Source: Solobacterium sp. UBA3691 (GTDB lineage Bacteria; Bacillota_I; Bacilli_A; Erysipelotrichales; Erysipelotrichaceae). Taken from it: DNA of 35,485 nucleotides. The position numbers and the translations under genes were made by a program. The DNA lies in the NCBI GenBank assembly GCA_002372175.1, contig DFIS01000066.1, forward strand, positions 1,652 to 37,136, read 5' to 3'. Shown one piece after another: positions 1 through 7,308 of the stretch. Each line of letters opens with the position of its first letter. Within the stretch, counting starts at the first letter, position 1. A model generated the notes under the pieces. That model worked only from the letters and a program-made list of their open reading frames with translations. It was not told where the DNA came from and made no database searches.

Positions 1-1020
1 GATGCGGCGGAGAAGTTCAAGGAGATCAATGAGGCACACGAAGTGCTCAGTGATCCTGAGAAGCGTGCTGCGTATGACCGCTTTGGTTTTGCGGGTATGG
101 ATGGTTCTCAGACAGGTCAGGGCTTCGGCGGTTTCAGTGCCGGCGGTTTTGATGACCTGAATGATATCTTCTCATCCTTCTTCGGCGGTATGGGCGGTAT
201 GGGAGGCGATCCCTTCGGCCGTACTTCTTACCGGAATACAGGACCGCAGAGGGGCAGTGACCGTCTGATGCGCATGGATATAGACTTCATGGATGCATGT
301 TTCGGTACATCCCGTACATTTGATCTGAATGTCGATGAGACCTGTTCGGTATGTAAGGGAACCGGAGCGGAGAATCCTTCAGATATCCAGACGTGTTCTA
401 CCTGCGGCGGCAGCGGTACGGTGGTCAGACAGCAGCGTACAGCCTTTGGTGTCTTCCAGACCCAGGGTGTATGTCCGGACTGTCAGGGTACCGGCAAGAA
501 GATCCGCAAGCCATGCCGTGAGTGCGGCGGAAAGGGCTTTAAACGCATCAAACAGAATATCACGGTAGATATTCCTGCCGGCATCAATTCCGGCCAGAGA
601 GTGCGTGTAGCGGGCAAGGGAGAGCGCGGCACAAACGGCGGTCCTAACGGCGACCTGCATATCGAGATCAATGTACTTCCGCATGAGAAGTTCGAACGTG
701 AAGGAAAGAATATCTTCCTGGAGATCCCGGTATCAGCCGTAGACGCAACGCTTGGTACGACTGTCGATGTACCGACGATCCACGGCGAAGTGACGATGAA
801 GATCCCGGCCGGGACCCAGAACGGTACGATCCTGCGTCTGAAGGAGAAGGGTGTGCCGGATCTGCGCGGAGGCAGGAACGGCGATCAGCTCTGCACCGTG
901 CATATCGAGATCGACCGCAAGCTCACGTCAAAGGAGAAGGAACTGTATACACAGCTGCAGAAGCTGCAGAATAACCAGAAAGAATCAATTTGGGAGAAAT
1001 TCAAGAATCAATTCAATTAA
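1..1020 (+). CDS. dnaJ: Chaperone protein DnaJ (Hsp40), 5' end cut by window
   Basis: Co-chaperone that delivers unfolded clients to DnaK and stimulates its ATPase in the cytoplasm. The reading frame is open from base 1, so the true start and most of the J domain lie upstream. What remains is the end of the J domain (KFKEINEAHEVL, then AAYDRFG), a Gly/Phe-rich linker (GGFGGF-like, about bases 118-215), four zinc-binding CxxCxGxG repeats (CSVCKGTG, CSTCGGSG, CPDCQGTG, CRECGGKG, about bases 343-540) and the C-terminal substrate-binding beta domains. The zinc repeats identify type I DnaJ rather than CbpA. It ends 22 nt before clpB on the same strand and is probably the last gene of a dnaK-type operon that starts outside the window. 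Confidence 0.97.
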   Translation, partial: DAAEKFKEINEAHEVLSDPEKRAAYDRFGFAGMDGSQTGQGFGGFSAGGFDDLNDIFSSFFGGMGGMGGDPFGRTSYRNTGPQRGSDRLMRMDIDFMDACFGTSRTFDLNVDETCSVCKGTGAENPSDIQTCSTCGGSGTVVRQQRTAFGVFQTQGVCPDCQGTGKKIRKPCRECGGKGFKRIKQNITVDIPAGINSGQRVRVAGKGERGTNGGPNGDLHIEINVLPHEKFEREGKNIFLEIPVSAVDATLGTTVDVPTIHGEVTMKIPAGTQNGTILRLKEKGVPDLRGGRNGDQLCTVHIEIDRKLTSKEKELYTQLQKLQNNQKESIWEKFKNQFN

Positions 1021-1042
1021 ACACAAAAAGGAGGTGGCATGA

Positions 1043-3607
1043 ATGAATATTGAACAGATGACAGAACAGCTGCAGGCTATTATTATGGCAGCACTGACAA
1101 AGGCACAGGAGAATCATAATCCGGAACTGACGCCTGAGCATATTCTTCTGGCCATGCTTGAGGATACAAATCTTGACGGCATCTGGACAAGACTCCATGC
1201 TGAAAAGAGCGCACTGACAGGTTTTACGGAGAAAGCTGTACAGAAGCTTCCGCGCACCAGCAGTGCTTCCCAGCCGAATATAGCTCAGCATGTGATCGAC
1301 GGCTATCTCAAGGGTCTTGACTACATGAAGACACTTGGAGATACATACATGAGCTCAGGCGCATTCCTGATCGGTCTCTTTGAGACCGGAGCTTCTGTAT
1401 GCCAGGAGATCATGAAGAGATTCGGCTTTACGGTAAAAGAACTGAAGGCGGCTGAAGAAGACCGCAGAGGAGGCGTAAAGATCACAGATAAGGGAAACGA
1501 AGGACAGCTGGATGCCCTGCAGAAGTACGGACATGACCTTGTACAGGATGTCAAGGACGGTAAGATCGATCCTGTGATCGGCAGAGATGATGAGATCAGA
1601 AGAGTCATCGAGATCCTGTCGAGAAAGACCAAGAATAACCCCGTACTGATCGGTGAACCAGGTGTCGGTAAGACAGCTATCGTGGAAGGACTTGCCTGGC
1701 GTATCATGAAAGGTGACGTGCCGCTGGGACTGAAAGACAAACAGCTGATCGAACTGGATATGGGAGCCCTGATCGCCGGTGCCAAATACCGCGGTGAATT
1801 TGAGGAAAGACTCAAGGGTGTACTGAACCAGGTAAAGAAAGCCGACGGAAATATTATTCTGTTTATTGATGAGCTGCATAACCTTGTCGGTGCCGGCAAG
1901 ACAGAAGGCTCCATGGATGCCGCAAATCTGCTCAAGCCGATGCTGGCAAGAGGCGAACTCAAATGTATCGGTGCCACGACCTTCGATGAGTACCGCAAGT
2001 ATATCGAGAAGGACAGAGCGCTGGAGAGAAGATTCCAGAAGATCATGGTCAATGAGCCTTCGGTCGAGGATACGATCTCGATCCTGCGCGGTCTGAAAGA
2101 CAGATTCGAGAGTCATCACGGTGTCGAGATCAAGGATGAAGCACTGGTTTCCGCCGCCGTCCTGTCACACCGGTATATTACGGACAGATTCCTGCCTGAC
2201 AAGGCGATCGATCTGGTCGATGAAGCCTGTGCATGCATACGTGTGGAGATGGACTCCATGCCGGCAGATCTGGATGAACTGCAGCGTAAGATCATGACCC
2301 TGGAGATCGAAGAGACATCGCTGAGAGATGAGACCGATCCAAGAGCCGTGGAAAGAAGAGAAGACATCACCCGTGAGCTGGCAGACCTGAAAGAAGAAAG
2401 CGAAGCCAGGATGTCCAAATGGCGTGATGAGAAAGCCGAACTGGATAATGTCAAGCAGTGGAAAGCCGAACTGGAAACAGCCAAGCTACAGCTGACACAG
2501 GCCCAGAATGATACCGACTACGAGAAAGCAGCCAAACTGAAGTACGATACGATCCCGAATCTGGAAAAGAAGATCGCTGAAAGCAGTATCAGTGACAAGG
2601 ATGCGATGATCCGGCAGGAAGTAGACGAAGACATGATCGCCAAGATCGTCTCGCGCTGGACGCATATCGAAGTCAGCCGTCTGCTCAGTACGGAGAGACA
2701 GAAGATCCTGCATCTGCATGACCGTCTGCGCCAGCGGGTCATGGGTCAGGATGAAGCCCTGGAACTGGTCAGTGATGCGATCATGCGTACCAAGGCACAG
2801 ATCCAGGATGAAAACAGACCGCTCGGATCATTCATGTTCCTGGGACCTACCGGTGTCGGTAAGACAGAAGTAGCCAAGGCTCTGGCCGAACAGCTGTTTG
2901 ACGATGAGAACAAGATCGTCAGGATCGATATGTCCGAATACATGGAGAAGTTCAGTGTATCAAGACTGATCGGTGCTCCTCCGGGATATGTAGGCTATGA
3001 CGAAGGCGGACAGCTGACGGAAGCTGTCAGAAGAAATCCGTATTCGATCGTTCTGCTGGATGAGATCGAAAAGGCGCATCCGGATGTATTCAACATTCTG
3101 CTGCAGGTGCTTGATGACGGCCGTATTACCGATTCCAAGGGTGTTACCGTGGACTTCAAGAATACGATCATTATCATGACCAGCAATCTTGGCTCCCAGT
3201 ATGCGTTTGAGCAGGATCAGGCCATGCGTCATACCCATTACATGAATGAGGTAAGAGCAGCCTTCAAGCCTGAATTTGTCAACAGGATCGATGAGATCAT
3301 CGTCTTCAATGCGCTGAATGATGACATCATGAAGAAGATTGCTGACAAGTTCCTCAGCCAGCTCAGAGACCGTCTGCAGAAGAAGGATATCGAACTGGTA
3401 GTGACCGATGAAGCAAAGCAGATGATCATCCGTCAGGGTGCCGATGAGACATACGGCGCAAGACCGATGAAGCGTCATATCCAGAGAACGATCGAAACGA
3501 TGATTGCCAGGAAGATCATTGAAGATCCGAATATCGAGGGCAGAACTATCGTTGTCGATGCGGATGAAAACGGGTATACCGTCGATGTGCAGGGTATGCT
3601 TGCCTGA
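1043..3607 (+). CDS. clpB: ATP-dependent disaggregase ClpB (Hsp104 family)
   Basis: AAA+ disaggregase that works with DnaK/DnaJ to pull apart protein aggregates. The 854 residues match the usual ClpB length. In order: Clp N domain with two repeats (about 1-145), AAA module 1 with Walker A GEPGVGKT (204-211) and Walker B ILFIDE (272-277), a long coiled-coil middle domain (about 400-520), and AAA module 2 with Walker A GPTGVGKT (601-608) and LLDEIEKAHP. The middle domain is what separates ClpB from ClpC and ClpA. The start is set by a strong AGGAGGTGG at 1029-1037. An upstream ATG at 1039 opens only a four-codon frame. The gene lies 22 nt after dnaJ, so it may be co-transcribed with it. I saw no terminator directly after the stop. 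Confidence 0.97.
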   Translation: MNIEQMTEQLQAIIMAALTKAQENHNPELTPEHILLAMLEDTNLDGIWTRLHAEKSALTGFTEKAVQKLPRTSSASQPNIAQHVIDGYLKGLDYMKTLGDTYMSSGAFLIGLFETGASVCQEIMKRFGFTVKELKAAEEDRRGGVKITDKGNEGQLDALQKYGHDLVQDVKDGKIDPVIGRDDEIRRVIEILSRKTKNNPVLIGEPGVGKTAIVEGLAWRIMKGDVPLGLKDKQLIELDMGALIAGAKYRGEFEERLKGVLNQVKKADGNIILFIDELHNLVGAGKTEGSMDAANLLKPMLARGELKCIGATTFDEYRKYIEKDRALERRFQKIMVNEPSVEDTISILRGLKDRFESHHGVEIKDEALVSAAVLSHRYITDRFLPDKAIDLVDEACACIRVEMDSMPADLDELQRKIMTLEIEETSLRDETDPRAVERREDITRELADLKEESEARMSKWRDEKAELDNVKQWKAELETAKLQLTQAQNDTDYEKAAKLKYDTIPNLEKKIAESSISDKDAMIRQEVDEDMIAKIVSRWTHIEVSRLLSTERQKILHLHDRLRQRVMGQDEALELVSDAIMRTKAQIQDENRPLGSFMFLGPTGVGKTEVAKALAEQLFDDENKIVRIDMSEYMEKFSVSRLIGAPPGYVGYDEGGQLTEAVRRNPYSIVLLDEIEKAHPDVFNILLQVLDDGRITDSKGVTVDFKNTIIIMTSNLGSQYAFEQDQAMRHTHYMNEVRAAFKPEFVNRIDEIIVFNALNDDIMKKIADKFLSQLRDRLQKKDIELVVTDEAKQMIIRQGADETYGARPMKRHIQRTIETMIARKIIEDPNIEGRTIVVDADENGYTVDVQGMLA

Positions 3608-3632
3608 AAGCATATAACATCTTAAAAAACAC

Positions 3633-3661
3633 TGGAAACGGTAGAATGTCCGTGCTAGTAT
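3633..3661 (+). promoter_or_regulatory. Putative sigma-A promoter for the metK leader
   Basis: An extended -10 element, TGcTAGTAT (TAGTAT at 3656-3661), lies 17 nt after a weak -35, TGGAAA (3633-3638). It sits just ahead of the SAM riboswitch, so transcription would start near 3668, at the 5' strand of the proposed P1 helix. This is motif matching by eye only. Confidence 0.5.
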
Positions 3662-3667
3662 AGGTAT

Positions 3668-3770
3668 GCCTATGAAGAGCACACGAGGGACAAGCCCGCA
3701 GACTGTGCAGCAACCTATCCGTAACGGACAAGGTGCTAATGCTTGAACGATGGGAATACATTGTTTAAGG
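3668..3770 (+). promoter_or_regulatory. SAM-I (S-box) riboswitch aptamer upstream of metK
   Basis: The leader carries the conserved S-box blocks in order: AAGAG (3675-3679), GAGGGA followed by CAAGCCCG (3685-3698), CAGCAACC (3709-3716) and AAGGTGCTAAT (3730-3740). Helices visible by eye are P2, GCACA/TGTGC (3679-3683 with 3704-3708); P2b, GGG/CCC around the GCCC loop; P3, with an inner CCGTAACGG hairpin; and a long P4, CTTGAACGATG/CATTGTTTAAG with loop GGAATA (about 3742-3769). In this family SAM binding normally promotes termination, so high SAM should reduce metK expression, which agrees with the gene downstream. The P1 helix is less clear: GCCTATG (3668-3674) can pair with CATAGGT (3780-3786), which overlaps the terminator hairpin. 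Confidence 0.9.
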
Positions 3771-3800
3771 AGATCTCGTCATAGGTGACGGGATCTTTTC
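3771..3800 (+). terminator. Riboswitch expression platform terminator
   Basis: AGATCTCGTCA (3771-3781), loop TAGG, then TGACGGGATCT (3786-3796), followed by TTTTC. Ten of the eleven pairs are Watson-Crick, with one G-U wobble. The hairpin sits between the SAM aptamer and metK and is the expected transcription-attenuation element. Confidence 0.85.
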
Positions 3801-3825
3801 ATTAGAGGTTAGAAAGAAGGAGAAA

Positions 3826-4848
3826 ATGAAGGTTTACAGCAACGAGATCGTATTCAGAGGACATCCTGACAAAGTATGTGATCAGATTTCAGGCGCTATC
3901 CTGGATGCCTGCCTGCGTCAGGATCCGCTCAGCAGATGCGGTATTGAGACCGTCGGCGGCAAGGGTAAGATATTCATCACCGGTGAAGTGACAACGAAGG
4001 CACACTTCAGTGCAGCTGAGATCGCCCGCAGAGTATTAAAGGATATCGGCTATCCCGATACCTATGAGATCATTGACAATATCGGCAGACAGTCTGCGGA
4101 TATCGCCCTCGGCACAAATGAGGAAGTCATGGGTGCAGGCGATCAGGGCATGATGTTTGGCTATGCATGCAATGATACACCGGAGTATCTGCCGACAGCG
4201 ATGGTCATCCTGCAGAAGTTTGCGGCAAAGTATGATGAACTGGTACATACACATGAGGATTTCTATCCCGACGGCAAGGCGCAGATCACCGGTATCTATG
4301 ATGATGACTTCAACATGACCGGGATCAGGGATTTCACGATCTCCTACAACAACAGTGAAGAGCACAGAGATGTGACCGATAAGATCCTGATCGATATTGC
4401 CGAGGAGCTGTGTGCTGCCTATGGCCTGAAGACAGAGAACTATCTGATCAATCCTACCGGCAAGTTCCTGATCGGCGGCTTTGAAGGTGATGCCGGTCTT
4501 ACCGGAAGAAAGATCGTCGTTGACGCATATCAGTCATTTGCCAATGTCGGCGGCGGCTGTATGAACGGCAAGGATCCGACCAAGGTGGATCTTTCCGGCG
4601 CATATTATGCCCGTGTACTGGCGAAGGAACTGCTGCAGAAGAAACATCTGAAGTGGTGTGAGATCCAGATCTCCTATGCGATCGGCATGAGAAGTCCGCT
4701 GGCGATCTACATTGATTCGGACCAGGGCAATCTGGAACCGGAGGAAGAGATGTTTGTCCGCGGAGAGCCCAAGCATATCATCGATGATCTGAAGATGAGG
4801 GAGATCTGCTACGAGGAACAGGCAAAGTACGGACATTTCCGTGATTAG
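3826..4848 (+). CDS. metK: S-adenosylmethionine synthetase (compact form)
   Basis: Makes S-adenosylmethionine from methionine and ATP in the cytoplasm. Family signatures visible are GHPDKVCDQIS near the N-terminus, GAGDQG (103-108) followed by MMFGYA, INPTGKFLIGG, DAGLTGRK (222-229) and GGGCMNGKDPTKVD. At 340 residues it is clearly shorter than the roughly 380-400 usual for bacterial MetK. The protein ends right after the YGHF motif, where typical homologues continue for another 20 or more residues, and the stretch between the GAGDQG and DAGLTGRK motifs is also shortened. The catalytic and ATP-binding motifs recognised here are kept, so it is probably active. AAGGAG at 3817-3822 supports the start. 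The SAM-I riboswitch directly upstream supports the assignment. Confidence 0.95.
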   Translation: MKVYSNEIVFRGHPDKVCDQISGAILDACLRQDPLSRCGIETVGGKGKIFITGEVTTKAHFSAAEIARRVLKDIGYPDTYEIIDNIGRQSADIALGTNEEVMGAGDQGMMFGYACNDTPEYLPTAMVILQKFAAKYDELVHTHEDFYPDGKAQITGIYDDDFNMTGIRDFTISYNNSEEHRDVTDKILIDIAEELCAAYGLKTENYLINPTGKFLIGGFEGDAGLTGRKIVVDAYQSFANVGGGCMNGKDPTKVDLSGAYYARVLAKELLQKKHLKWCEIQISYAIGMRSPLAIYIDSDQGNLEPEEEMFVRGEPKHIIDDLKMREICYEEQAKYGHFRD

Positions 4849-4852
4849 TTCC

Positions 4853-4881
4853 TGTCGATATATGCCCGTATGGTGTATAAT
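4853..4881 (+). promoter_or_regulatory. Putative sigma-A promoter for the 4907 gene
   Basis: A perfect -10 TATAAT (4876-4881) lies 17 nt after a poor -35, TGTCGA (4853-4858). The -10 box is inside the short inverted repeat GTATAatcTATAC. It starts 4 nt past the metK stop, and no terminator is seen between them. Confidence 0.55.
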
Positions 4882-4906
4882 CTATACAAATAAGTGAGGG
4901 TCTTAT

Positions 4907-5398
4907 ATGAGTTTATCTACAAATCTTATCATGGGCGCCATTTTCCTGGCTCTCGGCATCTGGCTGACGATCGGTGTTGTACGTACACGCAGTAAGCTGA
5001 CGATCACGGATAAGATGTGGAATGCAAGCCGTATCCTGTTTGCAATAGCAGGCGGTCTTTCGATCGTGTCTTTCTTCAGCTATGAAGGGCCGCAGGACTT
5101 CCTGAGGATCATTCCGACAACATACGCAATCTGTATCTTCCTTTTGCTGAGAGATGGCATCGGTGAGACTGGGTTTGCGTCATTCGGCAAGTTCACAAAG
5201 TGGGAAGATGTCCGCGCATATGATTACAGCAGGGAAAGCAAGAAGTTCGTGCTGTACGTCAGTTCCGCCAAGGAAGACGGCAGAACAACGTCCGGCTCTT
5301 CCATTCCGATCAATTTTGAACTGAAAGATGAACAGAGAGTCATCGACTTCATGAAGGAACATCTGCCGAAAAAATACCGCAGAATGAGAAAAGCCTGA
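4907..5398 (+). CDS. Small two-helix membrane protein, DUF5673-like
   Basis: No function recognised. The 163-residue protein starts with a hydrophobic helix (about residues 6-25, ILxGIWLTIGV), has a second hydrophobic span at about 42-58 and a third at about 68-80 (TYAICIFLLL). A soluble C-terminal domain of about 75 residues follows (WEDVRAYDYS, FELKDEQRVIDFMKEHLP) and the protein ends in a very basic tail (KKYRRMRKA). The pattern of N-terminal helices and a compact alpha/beta tail resembles DUF5673 or PH-like membrane proteins, judged by layout only. AGTGAGGG about 9 nt upstream is the likely ribosome binding site. It has its own promoter and a strong terminator, so it looks monocistronic. 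Confidence 0.75.
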   Translation: MSLSTNLIMGAIFLALGIWLTIGVVRTRSKLTITDKMWNASRILFAIAGGLSIVSFFSYEGPQDFLRIIPTTYAICIFLLLRDGIGETGFASFGKFTKWEDVRAYDYSRESKKFVLYVSSAKEDGRTTSGSSIPINFELKDEQRVIDFMKEHLPKKYRRMRKA

Positions 5399-5401
5399 GC
5401 C

Positions 5402-5428
5402 AAGAAGATCTTCGGATCTTCTTTTTTT
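5402..5428 (+). terminator. Strong intrinsic terminator with UUCG loop
   Basis: AAGAAGATC (5402-5410), TTCG tetraloop, GATCTTCTT (5415-5423), then TTTTT. A perfect 9-bp stem with a stable tetraloop directly after the 4907 gene. Confidence 0.93.
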
Positions 5429-5444
5429 GGATAAATACTGAAAA

Positions 5445-5463
5445 TGTAAACTGTCATGTTACA
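5445..5463. promoter_or_regulatory. Inverted repeat upstream of the XRE gene, possible operator
   Basis: TGTAA (5445-5449) and TTACA (5459-5463) form perfect 5-bp arms around a 9-nt spacer, about 75 nt before the XRE start. XRE repressors often regulate their own gene through such sites. Five-base arms can occur by chance, so support is weak. Confidence 0.3.
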
Positions 5464-5536
5464 TTCTGCACAGGAGAATTGCTTGTGGGAGTTCAGATGA
5501 ACAGGTACGATGAGGATGCAGAAAGGGAGTATGCAT

Positions 5537-5980
5537 ATGAATGAACTGGGAAGAAAGATCGCTGCAGCCCGTAAGGACCGCGGTATCACGCAGACAGAAT
5601 TTGCGGAGAAGCTGAATGTGACCAGACAGACGGTCAGCCGGTGGGAAGCCGGAACGGTGCTGCCGGATATCGAGAAGATACCGGATATTGCCTCGCTCCT
5701 GCAGGTCAGCTGTGATTACCTGCTGAAGGATGACATTCAGGAAGATAGGAATGCTCCGGTGACAGGAACCGGTAAACTGCTTGCGGAAATGGTCGGGAAG
5801 AAAGTCAGACTGCAGTTTTTTGACGGTGAAGCAGATCCGGATCTCTACGAAAGAGACTGTCTTGTGCTTGGCTTTGAGGGCAGCTGGATCAAAATATCTG
5901 CGGAGACGAAAAAGGGCGTACAGGAGAAGCTGATCCCGCTCTCTTCGGTATTATCAATGATGATCACGGAGGAGGCGTAG
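5537..5980 (+). CDS. XRE/Cro-type transcriptional regulator with C-terminal domain shared with its neighbour
   Basis: The N-terminal helix-turn-helix domain (about residues 1-65) has the classic XRE pattern, with ITQTEFAEKLNVTRQTVSRW as the recognition unit and then SCDYLLKDD closing the domain. After a short linker, residues about 82-147 form a separate small domain (GKKVRLQF, DPDLYE, SWIKISAETKKG, KLIPLSSV). I chose the ATG at 5537 because AAGGGAG (5523-5529) sits 7 nt upstream; the ATG at 5531 is too close to it and the one at 5510 would put that site inside the gene. The next gene starts 3 nt after the stop and appears to carry a related C-terminal domain, which suggests the two proteins act together. 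The ligand and target genes are unknown. Confidence 0.85.
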   Translation: MNELGRKIAAARKDRGITQTEFAEKLNVTRQTVSRWEAGTVLPDIEKIPDIASLLQVSCDYLLKDDIQEDRNAPVTGTGKLLAEMVGKKVRLQFFDGEADPDLYERDCLVLGFEGSWIKISAETKKGVQEKLIPLSSVLSMMITEEA

Positions 5981-5983
5981 TAT

Positions 5984-6352
5984 ATGCAGTATGCGGCATT
6001 TATATTCGGCATCTTCGGCATGCTTGCGTATGTTGAACTGTCCGCACTGAAGAAACGGATCAGCGAACTGGAAAGACAGCTGACAGGGATGCAGGGAACG
6101 GCATATCACGAAGAACGGCAGGGGCTGCTGAAGGCAGTCAGAGAACTGACGGGCAGAAAAGTAAATATTGATCTGAAGGAAGACTATGAGGATCCGGATA
6201 TCATCATGTACGGTAATACAAAACACGGGTCCAATACAGTTCTGGATGCGGATAATGAATGGATGCTTATAAGGATCGATACACCGAAAGGCAGTAAGAC
6301 CAAGCTGATCCGCATGGAAGCAATGGAGCGTATCACGGAAGTCAGGGAATAA
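5984..6352 (+). CDS. One-helix membrane protein with a domain resembling the C-terminus of the adjacent XRE regulator
   Basis: Family not recognised. The 122 residues consist of an N-terminal hydrophobic helix (about 3-20, AAFIFGIFGMLAYVEL), a short charged coiled-coil-like stretch (about 21-50) and a soluble domain (about 51-120). By eye the soluble domain follows the XRE C-terminal domain: G(R/K)KV, then DPD, then W with alternating I (WMLIRI versus SWIKIS), then (P/K)KG, KLI and a closing I. This suggests a membrane anchor able to pair with the regulator, which is inference. The gene begins 3 nt after the XRE stop, with GGAGG (5970-5974) upstream, so the two form an operon ended by the terminator at 6364. 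Confidence 0.75.
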   Translation: MQYAAFIFGIFGMLAYVELSALKKRISELERQLTGMQGTAYHEERQGLLKAVRELTGRKVNIDLKEDYEDPDIIMYGNTKHGSNTVLDADNEWMLIRIDTPKGSKTKLIRMEAMERITEVRE

Positions 6353-6363
6353 TGATCATACAG

Positions 6364-6388
6364 ACAGAGAGATGTACTCTCTGTTTTG
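6364..6388 (+). terminator. Intrinsic terminator of the XRE operon
   Basis: ACAGAGAG (6364-6371), loop ATGTA, CTCTCTGT (6377-6384), then TTTG and TTTT. A perfect 8-bp stem with a T-rich tail, ending 13 nt before the -35 box of the NAD operon. Confidence 0.88.
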
Positions 6389-6401
6389 TTTTGAGAATGT
6401 C

Positions 6402-6430
6402 TTGACATCAGCAGGTATATATATTAGTAT
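6402..6430 (+). promoter_or_regulatory. Sigma-A promoter of the NAD salvage operon
   Basis: Perfect -35 TTGACA (6402-6407), 17-nt spacer, -10 TAGTAT (6425-6430). The predicted start of transcription, about 6437, lies inside the palindrome that follows. Confidence 0.88.
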
Positions 6431-6431
6431 T

Positions 6432-6454
6432 TGTATAGTCAAAATGACTATACA
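6432..6454. promoter_or_regulatory. NrtR-type operator: perfect 10+3+10 inverted repeat
   Basis: TGTATAGTCA (6432-6441), spacer AAA, TGACTATACA (6445-6454). All ten base pairs match. It starts 1 nt after the -10 box and its last base is the A of the nrtR start codon. A bound repressor would therefore cover the transcription start and the start of the gene. NrtR proteins are known to bind long palindromes ahead of NAD genes, and the first gene downstream encodes an NrtR-like protein, so autoregulation is the simplest reading. Confidence 0.88.
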
Positions 6455-7308
6455 TGAAAGACATGACAAAGATCACTGATAAAAACGGACAGACACTGGA
6501 TCAGTTCCTGGCTGCGTATGATGAGACGATGTACAGACATCCGTCCTGTGCTGTCGATCTCATCATGATGACCGTGACCGAGGATAAGCTGAAGATCCTT
6601 CTGCGCAGACGGCAGGAACATCCCTGGCTGGGGCAATGGGCCATCCCCGGCGGTTTTGTCGGCTATGACGAAGATCTCGACCAGGCCGCAGAACGTCTGC
6701 TGAAGGAGAAGACAGATCTCAGCAGGGTCTATTTCCGGCAGCTGTACACGCTTGGACAGACTGACCGTGATCCCAGGACCAGAGTGATCTCGACCGTCTA
6801 TTTCTCGATGACCCCGGCAGGATGTATCCTTAACAGCGAAGCCGGCAGTCATGATCTCTGCTGGTTCAATATCGCCAAGATCGTTGAATCGCTGGATGAA
6901 CGCGGCAGACGCAGTACGCTGACACTTGACAACGGAGATGTCCATATCGCCTACGAAGTTGAAGATAAAGCAATGGGCAACTATGTGGAGACCCGTTCAC
7001 GGCTGCTGGAGTCCTCGGACAGTGCTCTGGCTGCCGATCATATCAAGGCGGTAAACATGGCCATGGATATGCTCAGAAACCGTGCTGCTTCCACCGGCAT
7101 CATGTTCAATCTGTTACCGGAAGCCTTCACGCTGCGGGAAGCCCAGACTGTCTATGAAGGCATTCTCGGGCATACCGTAGACACCGGGAACTTCCGCCGG
7201 GATATCCGCAGGATGCTGCGGGAAACCGGCGAATACAGGCTTGTACACGGCAAGAAAGCCGCGTTATATACATTTGATCCGTTATATGAATACCTGGAGG
7301 AAAACTGA
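6454..7308 (+). CDS. nrtR: NrtR-like Nudix-related repressor of NAD biosynthesis
   Basis: Transcription factor that in characterised members binds ADP-ribose and represses NAD genes. Residues about 30-165 form a Nudix-fold domain (AVDLIMMTV, LLRRRQEHPWLGQWAIPGGFV). The Nudix box at about 67-89 is degenerate: R81 is followed by LL instead of E, and the EExG part reads EKTD, so hydrolase activity is unlikely, as in other NrtR regulators. Residues about 218-284 form a winged helix (FTLREAQTVYEGIL, NFRRDIRRML). The operator lies immediately upstream. No Shine-Dalgarno sequence is visible and the predicted leader is about 16 nt. An in-frame ATG at 6463 is an alternative start. The stop overlaps the pncA start by 1 nt (TGATG). 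Confidence 0.92.
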   Translation: MKDMTKITDKNGQTLDQFLAAYDETMYRHPSCAVDLIMMTVTEDKLKILLRRRQEHPWLGQWAIPGGFVGYDEDLDQAAERLLKEKTDLSRVYFRQLYTLGQTDRDPRTRVISTVYFSMTPAGCILNSEAGSHDLCWFNIAKIVESLDERGRRSTLTLDNGDVHIAYEVEDKAMGNYVETRSRLLESSDSALAADHIKAVNMAMDMLRNRAASTGIMFNLLPEAFTLREAQTVYEGILGHTVDTGNFRRDIRRMLRETGEYRLVHGKKAALYTFDPLYEYLEEN

